Shown here one piece after another: positions 1 to 5,109 of a stretch of DNA of 9,504 nucleotides (position 1 is the first letter of the stretch; every line of letters starts with the position of its first letter). The notes under the pieces are model-generated. The model had not been told where the DNA came from. It saw only the letters and a list, made by a program, of their open reading frames with translations, and ran no database searches. The position numbers were made by a program, and so were the translations under genes. Source of the stretch: Thermomicrobiales bacterium (lineage in GTDB: Bacteria > Chloroflexota > Chloroflexia > Thermomicrobiales > UBA6265); assembly GCA_030447145.1 (NCBI GenBank), contig JAUJLY010000077.1, positions 1 through 9,504 of the forward strand, written 5' to 3'.

Positions 1-153
1 GTCGCCTATCAGGTTGAGGATCTCGACGCCGTTCGCGATCGGCTCGCGGCTGCCAGGATAGCAATTGTCGAAGACGAGCCGCTCCCGGGCTTTGCCCGCT
101 TTTACGTCGCCGACCCTTTCGGCAACCGGGTCGAGATCCTGACACCACAGTAG
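1..153 (+). CDS. VOC (glyoxalase/bleomycin-resistance fold) protein, 3' end only
   Basis: The window opens inside this gene; only the last 50 codons and the TAG stop (151-153) are visible, in frame from base 1. The visible part has the typical C-terminal half-repeat of a vicinal oxygen chelate protein: a helix rich in Asp/Arg/Ala (VEDLDAVRDRLAAA), a strand, then the closing pattern RFYVADPFGNRVEIL. In this fold the Glu of the final 'N-x-x-E' strand is normally a metal ligand; it is present here (RVEIL). The family includes glyoxalase I, extradiol dioxygenases and fosfomycin/bleomycin resistance proteins, and the substrate cannot be read from this fragment. A strong hairpin 9 bases after the stop suggests the transcript ends here, so the next gene is probably transcribed separately. 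Confidence 0.82.
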   Translation, partial: VAYQVEDLDAVRDRLAAARIAIVEDEPLPGFARFYVADPFGNRVEILTPQ

Positions 154-162
154 CGAGACACA

Positions 163-203
163 CACAGAAGAACCTCGGATCTCGCATCCGGGGTTCTTCT
201 GTG
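163..203 (+). terminator. Hairpin terminator after the VOC gene
   Basis: The left arm 163-180 (CACAGAAGAACCTCGGAT) pairs with the right arm 186-203 around a 5-base loop (CTCGC). All 18 positions pair, one as a G.U wobble. The hairpin starts 9 bases after the VOC stop codon. No T-run follows (GGGCCCCC comes next), but the right arm itself is T-rich (TTCTTCT), opposed by AGAAGAA on the left. It is most likely an intrinsic-type terminator or 3'-end stabiliser, and it could act on both strands. Confidence 0.7.
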
Positions 204-275
204 GGCCCCCAACATCAGGCACAAAGATGGTGGAGCGAATGGAAAAGGCGGTCACGTTTTGTCTCCTTGCGCCGG

Positions 276-296
276 TAAGATGTGTGGCAAGGAGGA
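276..296 (+). promoter_or_regulatory. Possible -10 box and strong Shine-Dalgarno for the DinB-like gene
   Basis: AAGGAGGA at 289-296 is a near-perfect Shine-Dalgarno, 7 bases before the ATG at 304. It decides the start in favour of that ATG over an upstream in-frame TTG at 259, which has no ribosome binding site. TAAGAT at 276-281 matches the -10 consensus at four of six positions and would give a very short leader carrying the Shine-Dalgarno. I see no good -35 at the right distance, so the promoter half of this call is weak. Confidence 0.45.
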
Positions 297-303
297 AATA
301 GCC

Positions 304-816
304 ATGGACGCTAACCAGGAAATCATGACGAAAGAGCAGTTATTGACCGAGATGGATCGTGCGTGGAACGAGCTGCAGGCGACGATCTTGGGAGTTGATG
401 CCAGTGACCTCACGGAGCGAAAGGACCAGGTGGGGTGGTCCGCCAAAGTCCACCTGTCCCATCTCTCGGCATGGGCCAACTCAGTGTTGGTTATGATCCG
501 TGACGGGCGCCCGCAGCACGAAGGTCTCGGCATCGACGAGGCGACTTACGAGACCGATGGCTACGATCTCAAGAACGAGGTCATCCGCCAGGCCAAGGCC
601 GGGATGTCACTGCCTGAGGTCCAGACTGATCTGGAGCACGTCTACCGCGAGTTGATGCGGGTGCTGCAGGGAATGTCGGATGAGGATCTCCAGAAACCCT
701 GCTCGGCATTCGTCGAAGGCGGGCAGGAGTTTGAGATCTTCCACAAGATCAGTGGCAACAGCTGGAGTCATCTCGACGAGCATCGAGAGTATATCGAGCG
801 GATCCTGGCCGACTAA
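304..816 (+). CDS. DinB/ClbS-like four-helix-bundle protein
   Basis: A 170-residue cytoplasmic protein with no signal peptide or membrane segment. It has the layout of the DinB/YfiT-like superfamily: an N-terminal helix (TKEQLLTEMDRAWNELQATI), then 'GWSAKVHLSHLSAW' with candidate metal ligand His53 (His50 is nearby), two middle helices, and a C-terminal 'HLDEHREYIE' with His156 and His160. Those three histidines match the usual DinB metal triad. The superfamily includes the colibactin-resistance hydrolase ClbS/DfsB, bacillithiol S-transferase and mycothiol-dependent isomerases; length and helix pattern fit the ClbS/DfsB branch best. The specific reaction is unknown. The gene stands alone: a terminator lies upstream and the convergent HAD gene downstream. 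A folded element begins 24 bases after the stop and may end its transcript. Confidence 0.8.
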   Translation: MDANQEIMTKEQLLTEMDRAWNELQATILGVDASDLTERKDQVGWSAKVHLSHLSAWANSVLVMIRDGRPQHEGLGIDEATYETDGYDLKNEVIRQAKAGMSLPEVQTDLEHVYRELMRVLQGMSDEDLQKPCSAFVEGGQEFEIFHKISGNSWSHLDEHREYIERILAD

Positions 817-840
817 AGCGGTGATCGAAAGAAGTGCCCG

Positions 841-946
841 CTGTAGGGGCCGCACCCGCTCAGTCACGACGTGACTGCCTATCGTGAAGCCAGGGCGGGC
901 GAGGATCTGTTGCCCTTGACCACCCTGGTTCGTAACGCCCCTGTAG
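841..946. repeat. Nested palindromic element (possible MITE/REP-like or structured RNA)
   Basis: The outer arms 841-850 (CTGTAGGGGC) and 937-946 (GCCCCTGTAG) pair over 10 positions, with two G.U wobbles if transcribed. Inside are two further hairpins: the perfect odd palindrome 861-877 (CAGTCACGACGTGACTG), and arms 890-898/920-928 (CCAGGGCGG/CCACCCTGG, 8 of 9 paired) around a 21-base loop. Together they would fold as a three-way junction of about 106 bases. The element lies between the convergent DinB-like and HAD genes. It could be a short non-autonomous repeat, a bidirectional 3'-end structure, or a small RNA. The pairing is seen directly; the role is inference. No clear target-site duplication was noticed. 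Confidence 0.5.
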
Positions 947-969
947 TCCACGCGCTTGGCGAAGGGTTC

Positions 970-995
970 AAAACAGGCAATTGCAACGCAATTGC
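970..995 (-). terminator. Intrinsic terminator of the HAD gene
   Basis: On the minus strand, 11 bases after the HAD stop codon, an 8-bp stem (GCAATTGC, loop GTT, GCAATTGC; plus-strand 977-995) is followed by CTGTTTTG, with the T-run at 973-970. GCAATTGC is itself a palindrome, so the same 19 bases also read as a direct repeat with an 11-base period. Position, stem and T-run together make an ordinary Rho-independent terminator the best explanation. Confidence 0.65.
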
Positions 996-1005
996 GGCAG
1001 AGTCG

Positions 1006-1722
1006 TCAATCCTCGGCCTCAACCGCATCGACGAACGCCGACATTGACGGAAATGTCCAATCCGGCTGGACGGCGTTCGCTGGAATCGGGGTGGCGCCGT
1101 ACCCTGGCCTGCTGCCCCGTCGGTCGATCCAGACCGTGCTCAGTCCTAAAGCCTTGGCAGGCATGTGATCGTGGAACAGGCTCTGTGCCACATGGAGCAG
1201 CTTGTTCTGGGCAATGCCCATCCCTTGCACCTGTTCCAGCAGTGCTTCGAAGTTGCGCGGATTCGGTTTGTAGGAACCGATATCTTCAGCGGTAAGTACT
1301 GCATCGAAGGTGACACCAAGACGCTCATTGCTACCAGCGAACGACGCCCGATCGACGTTCGACAGGATAATGAGCTTGTAACGCTGCGAAAGACGTCCAA
1401 GCGCCTCCGCCGAGTCAGGGAACGCCGCCCAATTGGGCACGGAGGAACCGATCTCCGATCCCAGCTCCGGGGGCACGGTCACTCCATGCGTGTCGCCGGC
1501 CCTGGCGACGCTCTCCGCGATGACCTGCGGGTAGAGCATGCCCGGGTTGGTACGCTCCGCCACAGCCTCCGCATCGCCATAACTCTCCAGTAGCGCATCG
1601 ATATCGAGCGATGGCGATTGCAGCGCTGCAACCTTCTGTAAGCCCTCACGCAGGCCGTGCTCCCAGTCGATCAAGGTCCCATAGCAGTCGAAACTCAAGG
1701 CGTCGAAATCAGTCAGCTTCAT
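1006..1722 (-). CDS. HAD-superfamily hydrolase, haloacid dehalogenase type II-like
   Basis: A 238-residue soluble protein, normal for the L-2-haloacid dehalogenase (type II) subgroup. Motif I is FDCYGTLIDWE with nucleophile Asp12. A mostly helical cap follows (about 18-100). Motif II is IILSNVDR (Ser/Asn), motif III the Lys in 'YKPNPRNF', and motif IV the stretch 'LHVAQSLFHDHMPA'. The family hydrolyses 2-haloacids or phosphate esters through an aspartyl intermediate; the substrate cannot be told from sequence. The ATG at 1722 is chosen because AAGGGAG (1728-1734) lies 5 bases upstream and the protein then starts right before the first beta strand; the reading frame stays open 25 codons further upstream without homology-like content. 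It is monocistronic and diverges from the dehydrogenase at 2124. Confidence 0.88.
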   Translation of the reverse strand: MKLTDFDALSFDCYGTLIDWEHGLREGLQKVAALQSPSLDIDALLESYGDAEAVAERTNPGMLYPQVIAESVARAGDTHGVTVPPELGSEIGSSVPNWAAFPDSAEALGRLSQRYKLIILSNVDRASFAGSNERLGVTFDAVLTAEDIGSYKPNPRNFEALLEQVQGMGIAQNKLLHVAQSLFHDHMPAKALGLSTVWIDRRGSRPGYGATPIPANAVQPDWTFPSMSAFVDAVEAED

Positions 1723-1785
1723 TCCATCTCCCTTTTGCACCTGGTGATCAGCAATACCCTGCGAGATAGTATCCTGCTGGCGTAG

Positions 1786-1798
1786 CATGTCGGACATG
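1786..1798. promoter_or_regulatory. Operator-like palindrome upstream of the HAD gene
   Basis: CATGTCGGACATG is a perfect 6-1-6 palindrome, 64 bases upstream of the HAD start codon and in the divergent promoter region. It has the size and symmetry of a half-site pair for a small dimeric regulator. A weak -10-like TACTAT lies a little downstream on the minus strand. A 13-base palindrome can occur by chance; the position is what makes it worth listing. Confidence 0.25.
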
Positions 1799-2022
1799 TT
1801 TAACGTTCCGGGTGACCCATAGATGTAGTGGGTGAGCTGGCGTCCGAAGGGGCATTGCCCGGCATCAGGTCCTCAACTGACTGACACAGGCAGTATCTCT
1901 GCACAGTGTTTTCGGAGAAAGAGCCCCACGAACATGGCCGCTTTGAGGATTTGACGCGGTCGTTCGCCCTGCCGGGCCAGAAGGCCCCCGGCCTGGCTCC
2001 GTAGCAGCCAGTTGCCGCTTGT

Positions 2023-2070
2023 GGGCCCAGTGCCCGTACTTGTATGGTCTAATTCCACGAGCATGGGCCC
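2023..2070. repeat. Imperfect inverted repeat upstream of the dehydrogenase
   Basis: GGGCCCA (2023-2029), TGC (2031-2033) and CGT (2035-2037) pair in order with TGGGCCC (2064-2070), GCA (2061-2063) and ACG (2057-2059). This gives 13 pairs interrupted by one bulged G and one C/A mismatch, around a 19-base loop. The loop contains TCTAAT, a five-of-six match to the -10 consensus at 2048-2053. The repeat ends 53 bases before the dehydrogenase ATG. It may be an operator flanking a promoter, a leader hairpin, or a chance GC-rich repeat. Confidence 0.35.
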
Positions 2071-2123
2071 GAAAACGTCAACTTGGATGGATTGCCGAAT
2101 CTTCACCAGATTGGACAACAAGC

Positions 2124-3218
2124 ATGGCCGAGATAACGACCGCACGCGGGGTTATTGCCCGTAATCCGGGCGAACCTGGGGTAATCGAGGAGTTCACGAT
2201 CGATGCTCCGCAGGCCGACGAGGTACTGGTTCGCATCCTCGCCAGCGGTGTCTGCCATACCGATCTCTCGGCCAAGAATGGTGTGTTCGGTACGTCGGGG
2301 TTCCCGTTCCTGCTAGGTCACGAAGGGAGCGGCATCGTCGAGCGGGTAGGCGAGGGGGTCACCAACGTCCAGGAAGGTGACTATGTGATCCTCGCCTGGC
2401 GAGCACCATGCGGTGAATGCCGATTCTGCAACGTTGGCAAGCCACATCTCTGTTCTGCCAGCCTCAACGCTCATCAGGGCATGCGGACGATGGAGGGTGA
2501 GCTCCTCACCCCGATCCTGGGGATCGGCACGTTCTGCACGCATACTCTCGTCCATTCCCGGCAGTGCATCCCGGTTGACAAGGCATTGCCGCCTGAGCAG
2601 ATGAGCCTGATTGGCTGCGGCGTAATGACTGGTGTTGGCGCTGCCCTGTACTCCGCCAAGGTGGAACCGGGCCAATCCGTGGCCGTCATCGGCTGTGGTG
2701 GCGTTGGCGATTCAATCATCATGGGTGCCCGCCTTGCTGGAGCAACAACGATCATTGCCGTTGATATTGATCCTGGCAAGCTGGAGTCGGCGAAGGAGTT
2801 TGGCGCGACTCACACCATTGACGCCCGCGAAGGCGATCCCGTCGCAAGGATCAAGGAGATGACCGGTGGCAACGGGGTGAACGCCTCGTTCGAAGCGGTC
2901 GGTCGGGCCGAAACCATCGAGACGGCGATCATGTGCCGTGACCTGGCTGGAACGTGTGTGATCGTCGGCGTCGCCGATCAGCAAGCGATGCTCAACTTGC
3001 CGGTGGCCAAGTTCTTCGATATCGGCGGCAGCCTTCGAGTCTCCTGGTACGGCGACTGCCTGCCTACCCGCGACTTTCCCCTGCTGGCCGACTGGTACGC
3101 CCAGGGCCGTCTCGACCTCGATCGCGTCGTCACCCGTGTCATCACACTGGAAGAAAGTGAGGAGGCGTTCCACGCCATGGAGCGTGGCGAGACTCTGCGG
3201 AGCGTGATCCGCCTGTAG
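2124..3218 (+). CDS. Zinc alcohol dehydrogenase, S-(hydroxymethyl)mycothiol dehydrogenase-like
   Basis: A 364-residue medium-chain zinc dehydrogenase. The GroES-like domain (about 1-160) holds catalytic zinc ligands Cys44 (GVCHTD), His66-Glu67 (LLGHEGSG) and Cys165 (LIGCGVMTG), and the structural zinc lobe Cys96, Cys99, Cys102, Cys110 (CGECRFCNVGKPHLC). The Rossmann domain has VIGCGGVGD (190-196) and an acidic residue after the next strand (AVDIDPGK), which favours NAD. From memory, the pattern 'ILAWRAPCGECR', 'GIGTFCTHTLVH', 'SWYGDCLPTRDFP' and the ending 'GETLRSVI' is close to actinobacterial S-(hydroxymethyl)mycothiol dehydrogenase (MscR), which removes formaldehyde and nitrosothiols. Substrate assignment is inference, as this branch also contains general alcohol dehydrogenases. 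The ATG at 2124 is chosen by conservation; no Shine-Dalgarno is obvious, and the frame stays open upstream to 2019 without conserved content. Confidence 0.88.
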   Translation: MAEITTARGVIARNPGEPGVIEEFTIDAPQADEVLVRILASGVCHTDLSAKNGVFGTSGFPFLLGHEGSGIVERVGEGVTNVQEGDYVILAWRAPCGECRFCNVGKPHLCSASLNAHQGMRTMEGELLTPILGIGTFCTHTLVHSRQCIPVDKALPPEQMSLIGCGVMTGVGAALYSAKVEPGQSVAVIGCGGVGDSIIMGARLAGATTIIAVDIDPGKLESAKEFGATHTIDAREGDPVARIKEMTGGNGVNASFEAVGRAETIETAIMCRDLAGTCVIVGVADQQAMLNLPVAKFFDIGGSLRVSWYGDCLPTRDFPLLADWYAQGRLDLDRVVTRVITLEESEEAFHAMERGETLRSVIRL

Positions 3219-3432
3219 GGGAAACATCCTGTACATCAGGGAACTGCTGACGGCTGCTCTAATGTGCCGTACGCTTGCGGGCCCGCCTGCACAATCACCG
3301 ATTCTTCATGTCGTAGGGAGGACTTGGAGCGCCTTGCAGGGAGGTTGGCGATGTTCCCACCTCGTAGGGGGAGGACCCAACAGGCACATCCGCCAGATGT
3401 GAGCGAATGGGATCCCTTGCTATCCTCACCTA

Positions 3433-3445
3433 CGCAGATTCTGCG
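3433..3445. repeat. Perfect 13-base palindrome CGCAGATTCTGCG
   Basis: A 6-1-6 perfect palindrome in the gap between two converging genes, where no promoter is expected. It may be part of 3'-end structure, a protein binding site, or chance. Confidence 0.3.
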
Positions 3446-3468
3446 ACACCCTACAGTCCCACAAACCC

Positions 3469-3567
3469 TGTCATTCCGAGCGCAGTCGAGGAACCTTTAC
3501 CCGGGCTGGGGTCATGCTCCCCCTGAGCCAGGATCCCTCCATGCGATCTCGCATCTCTACGCATGGA
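3469..3567. repeat. Dispersed 'TGTCATTCCGAGCGCAG' type repeat element
   Basis: The left part, from TGTCATTCCGAGCGCAGTCG at 3469 followed by AGGAACC, is a motif I recognise from many environmental bacterial genomes, where it occurs in numerous copies and yields spurious peptides reading 'LSFRAQSRNL'. Its mirror end is normally the reverse complement; here the right side (GGATCCCTCCATGCG onward, from 3531) matches only loosely, so this copy looks degenerate. The inside can form an imperfect hairpin (GGCTGGGG... CCCCCTGAGCC, about 3504-3529), and 3538-3545/3560-3567 (TCCATGCG/CGCATGGA) form a perfect 8-bp inverted repeat. The right boundary is uncertain. Confidence 0.6.
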
Positions 3568-3601
3568 CTATCGACTGAGGACGACGATTGCCAGAAGATG
3601 C

Positions 3602-4687
3602 TCACGACGGTCCGAGTGGAAGTGGCTCGGCGGGCGTCGTGACGAACGCCGTAAGCAGCCGCAATGCCCCTTCCAGATCGCGAACGTCGCCCATCTCGAA
3701 CGGGGAGTGCGTGTAGCGAGTCGAGATGGCCACGAGCGCCGTCGGGATCCCGGCCCGGATCAATGCCACACCGTCGCTCCCGAACCCCGGATACACTCCT
3801 TGCTGGACAGGGATCGCGCTGGTCCTCGCCGTTGCCAGCAGGCGCTCGATGATTCGCCGGTCGTAATGCACCATCGCGTCCTTGTAGACGAGCGTCGGGC
3901 CATGCCCGAGCCTGACCGGGAGATCGCCCAATTCGGTGCCGGGGTAGTCGGCGATTGGCCCATTGTCGATCGCGATTGCGAGGTCGTACGCCTCCGTCCC
4001 GCCCAGCGACTGTGCGCCGACGAGCCCGATTTCTTCCTGCACCGTCGCCGCCAGCGTCAGGTCGTAGGCCAATTCCGACGTGTCGACCTCCATCAACACA
4101 TGCGTCATCAGCGCCAGCGTGGCCCGGTTATCGATCGCCTTGCCGATGTAACGCGATCCCAGTCGCTGGGTAACAGGATTCCAGATCACGCCCGCCCCGA
4201 CATGCACCCCCATCTGCTCGGCTTCCTCTCGCGACTCAGCGCCGATGTCGACAAAGATCGTGCTGGCAGTGTCCGGTAACTCCGCGCCCCGATCGTCACG
4301 TGTGGAGAGGATGTGCCCGGTCGGCGTGGCGAACACTCCCGGGATGCGTCCGGAGCGAGCAAGGATTAGGGCTGGCTGGCCAACCGGATACCGGGCATGG
4401 AACGCGCGGTTGCTTCCCTGAGCGTCCGCTAGCCAGACGAATCCCCGGCTATCAATGCTGCGCACGACGAAGCCAATCTCATCGGCATGGCCTTGGAGGA
4501 GCAGGCGCGGTCCGGTCCCACCAACGTTGGCCACGACGTTGCCGATGGGCGTGGACTGGACCTCGGCGCCGAGGACTGCCCAACGCTCCCGGCACCAGGC
4601 CAGCACAGGTTCCTCCTGCCCGGTCGGGCCGGGAAGCGCCATGAGTTCGATCAATGTATCAAGCGGGGTGACGGATTCTGAAGACAT
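3602..4687 (-). CDS. M42-family metallo-aminopeptidase
   Basis: A 361-residue cytoplasmic protein, normal for peptidase family M42 (PepA/FrvX/TET-like glutamyl or leucyl aminopeptidases, historically mislabelled endoglucanases). The two-metal site is intact: His67 (QGHADEIG), bridging Asp186 (KAIDNRA), catalytic base Glu218 and ligand Glu219 (TVQEEIG), Asp241 (IAIDNGP) and His327 (RYTHSP). A PDZ-like/oligomerisation insert occupies about 75-175. These enzymes trim peptides inside the cell, often as dodecameric tetrahedral shells, using Co, Zn or Mn. The ATG at 4687 is forced by an in-frame stop a few codons upstream; AGGGAGAG (4700-4707) lies 12 bases before it, a rather long spacing. The gene is probably transcribed separately from the guaA unit, because a hairpin intervenes, and it converges with the dehydrogenase. 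Confidence 0.92.
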   Translation of the reverse strand: MSSESVTPLDTLIELMALPGPTGQEEPVLAWCRERWAVLGAEVQSTPIGNVVANVGGTGPRLLLQGHADEIGFVVRSIDSRGFVWLADAQGSNRAFHARYPVGQPALILARSGRIPGVFATPTGHILSTRDDRGAELPDTASTIFVDIGAESREEAEQMGVHVGAGVIWNPVTQRLGSRYIGKAIDNRATLALMTHVLMEVDTSELAYDLTLAATVQEEIGLVGAQSLGGTEAYDLAIAIDNGPIADYPGTELGDLPVRLGHGPTLVYKDAMVHYDRRIIERLLATARTSAIPVQQGVYPGFGSDGVALIRAGIPTALVAISTRYTHSPFEMGDVRDLEGALRLLTAFVTTPAEPLPLGPS

Positions 4688-4762
4688 GGGCGGGTATCAC
4701 TCTCCCTGATAGATGGTGTGGCCTGCAAAGGTAGCCGTGAGTTGTAAAGACCGGCAAAGACT

Positions 4763-4790
4763 GAGAGAGGCTCTGCAAGGGCCCCGTCTC
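4763..4790 (-). terminator. Possible terminator after the guaA-ABM unit
   Basis: On the minus strand, GAGA-C-GGGGC (4790-4781) pairs with GCCTC-TCTC (4771-4763) around a 9-base loop. This makes nine pairs with one bulged C and one G.U wobble, 24 bases after the ABM stop. It is followed by AGTCTTTG, only a weak T-run. Position fits the end of the guaA-ABM transcript; the weak T-tract keeps confidence moderate. Confidence 0.4.
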
Positions 4791-4814
4791 ATTCCCACCT
4801 GTTCGAACCCGAAT

Positions 4815-5105
4815 TCATTGGATTCTGGCGAAGTGCTCCACCGTCGGAAATGGATCGCAGAAGGGGTGAAGGAGCTCCTTCCACTCCTGATACTTGGGAG
4901 AGCCTGGGAATCCAGCGGTGTGGTCCTCTAGCGTCTCCCACCGGACTAGCAGCAGGTATCGCGATCGATGCTCTATGCACCGGTGCAGCTCGTGGCCCAG
5001 GTAGCCCGGCATCGAAGAGATGATCGCCGACGCCGGGATAAACGCCTGCTCGAACTCGGCTTCCTGCCCGGGCCGTACATCGAGCATCGCCGTTTCGAGA
5101 ATCAC
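4815..5105 (-). CDS. Antibiotic-biosynthesis-monooxygenase (ABM) fold protein
   Basis: A 96-residue protein spanning one ABM (dimeric alpha-beta barrel) domain. It starts with the strand 'ILETAMLDVRPGQEAEFEQAF', then a helix with 'SMPGYLGHELHRC', a strand 'YLLLVRWETLEDH', and the typical end 'FPGSPKYQEWKELLHPF...TVEHF'. Members act as cofactor-free monooxygenases, haem-degrading enzymes or small regulators; nothing here picks one. Despite the family name, no antibiotic cluster is nearby. GTG at 5105 is preferred because GGGAG (5113-5117) sits 7 bases upstream; a TTG at 5108 is the alternative. The start follows the guaA stop within a few bases and its ribosome binding site lies in the last guaA codons, so the two genes are surely co-transcribed and probably translationally coupled. 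Confidence 0.82.
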   Translation of the reverse strand: MILETAMLDVRPGQEAEFEQAFIPASAIISSMPGYLGHELHRCIEHRSRYLLLVRWETLEDHTAGFPGSPKYQEWKELLHPFCDPFPTVEHFARIQ

Positions 5106-5109
5106 CAAG

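Larger units (their letters stand above)
1723..2123. other. Divergent intergenic region between the HAD and dehydrogenase genes
   Basis: About 400 bases with no supported gene. The minus-strand open frame across 1873-2145 has no recognisable domain, no good ribosome binding site and a basic, low-information composition, so I treat it as chance. The stretch must hold both promoters. It contains a 13-base odd palindrome at 1786-1798, a GC-rich hairpin at 1971-1992 (GCCGGGCC, loop AGAA, GGCCCCCGGC, with a two-base bulge), and a longer imperfect inverted repeat at 2023-2070. I could not place a convincing -35/-10 pair for either gene. Confidence 0.6.
3219..3601. other. Convergent intergenic region holding a dispersed repeat
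   Basis: About 380 bases between the convergent dehydrogenase and M42 peptidase stops. No gene is supported: the plus-strand open frame at 3264-3578 is created partly by the repeat at 3469-3567. Also present are a 6-bp hairpin CACATC/GATGTG (3385-3401), a perfect 13-base palindrome CGCAGATTCTGCG (3433-3445) and a loose direct repeat of TCGTAGGG(GG)AGGAC (3311-3323 and 3362-3376). No hairpin with a T-run was found for either flanking gene. Confidence 0.6.

Noticed and set aside
259..303. Upstream in-frame TTG start for the DinB-like gene
   Set aside because: It has no ribosome binding site and would translate through the strong AAGGAGGA that precedes the ATG at 304; the added residues look unlike the family.
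1873..2145. Minus-strand 90-codon open frame in the divergent region
   Set aside because: No domain, no good ribosome binding site, overlaps the dehydrogenase start; I considered a transposase remnant but recognised no motif in any frame.
3264..3578. Plus-strand 104-codon open frame with 'LSFRAQSRNL'
   Set aside because: This peptide is the known by-product of the dispersed repeat at 3469; the rest has no protein-like features.
3563..4279. Long plus-strand open frame opposite the M42 gene
   Set aside because: An Arg/Asp/His-rich antisense shadow of a clearly conserved peptidase, as commonly produced by GC-rich codon usage.
4793..4815. Possible tRNA end, because of GTTCGAAC next to CCC
   Set aside because: The bases flanking the T-loop-like octamer cannot form the 5-bp T stem on either strand, and no acceptor or anticodon arms are present.
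4815..5105. Antibiotic biosynthetic cluster suggested by the ABM domain
   Set aside because: The family name is historical; no polyketide, peptide-synthase or tailoring gene is nearby, and the partner is guaA.
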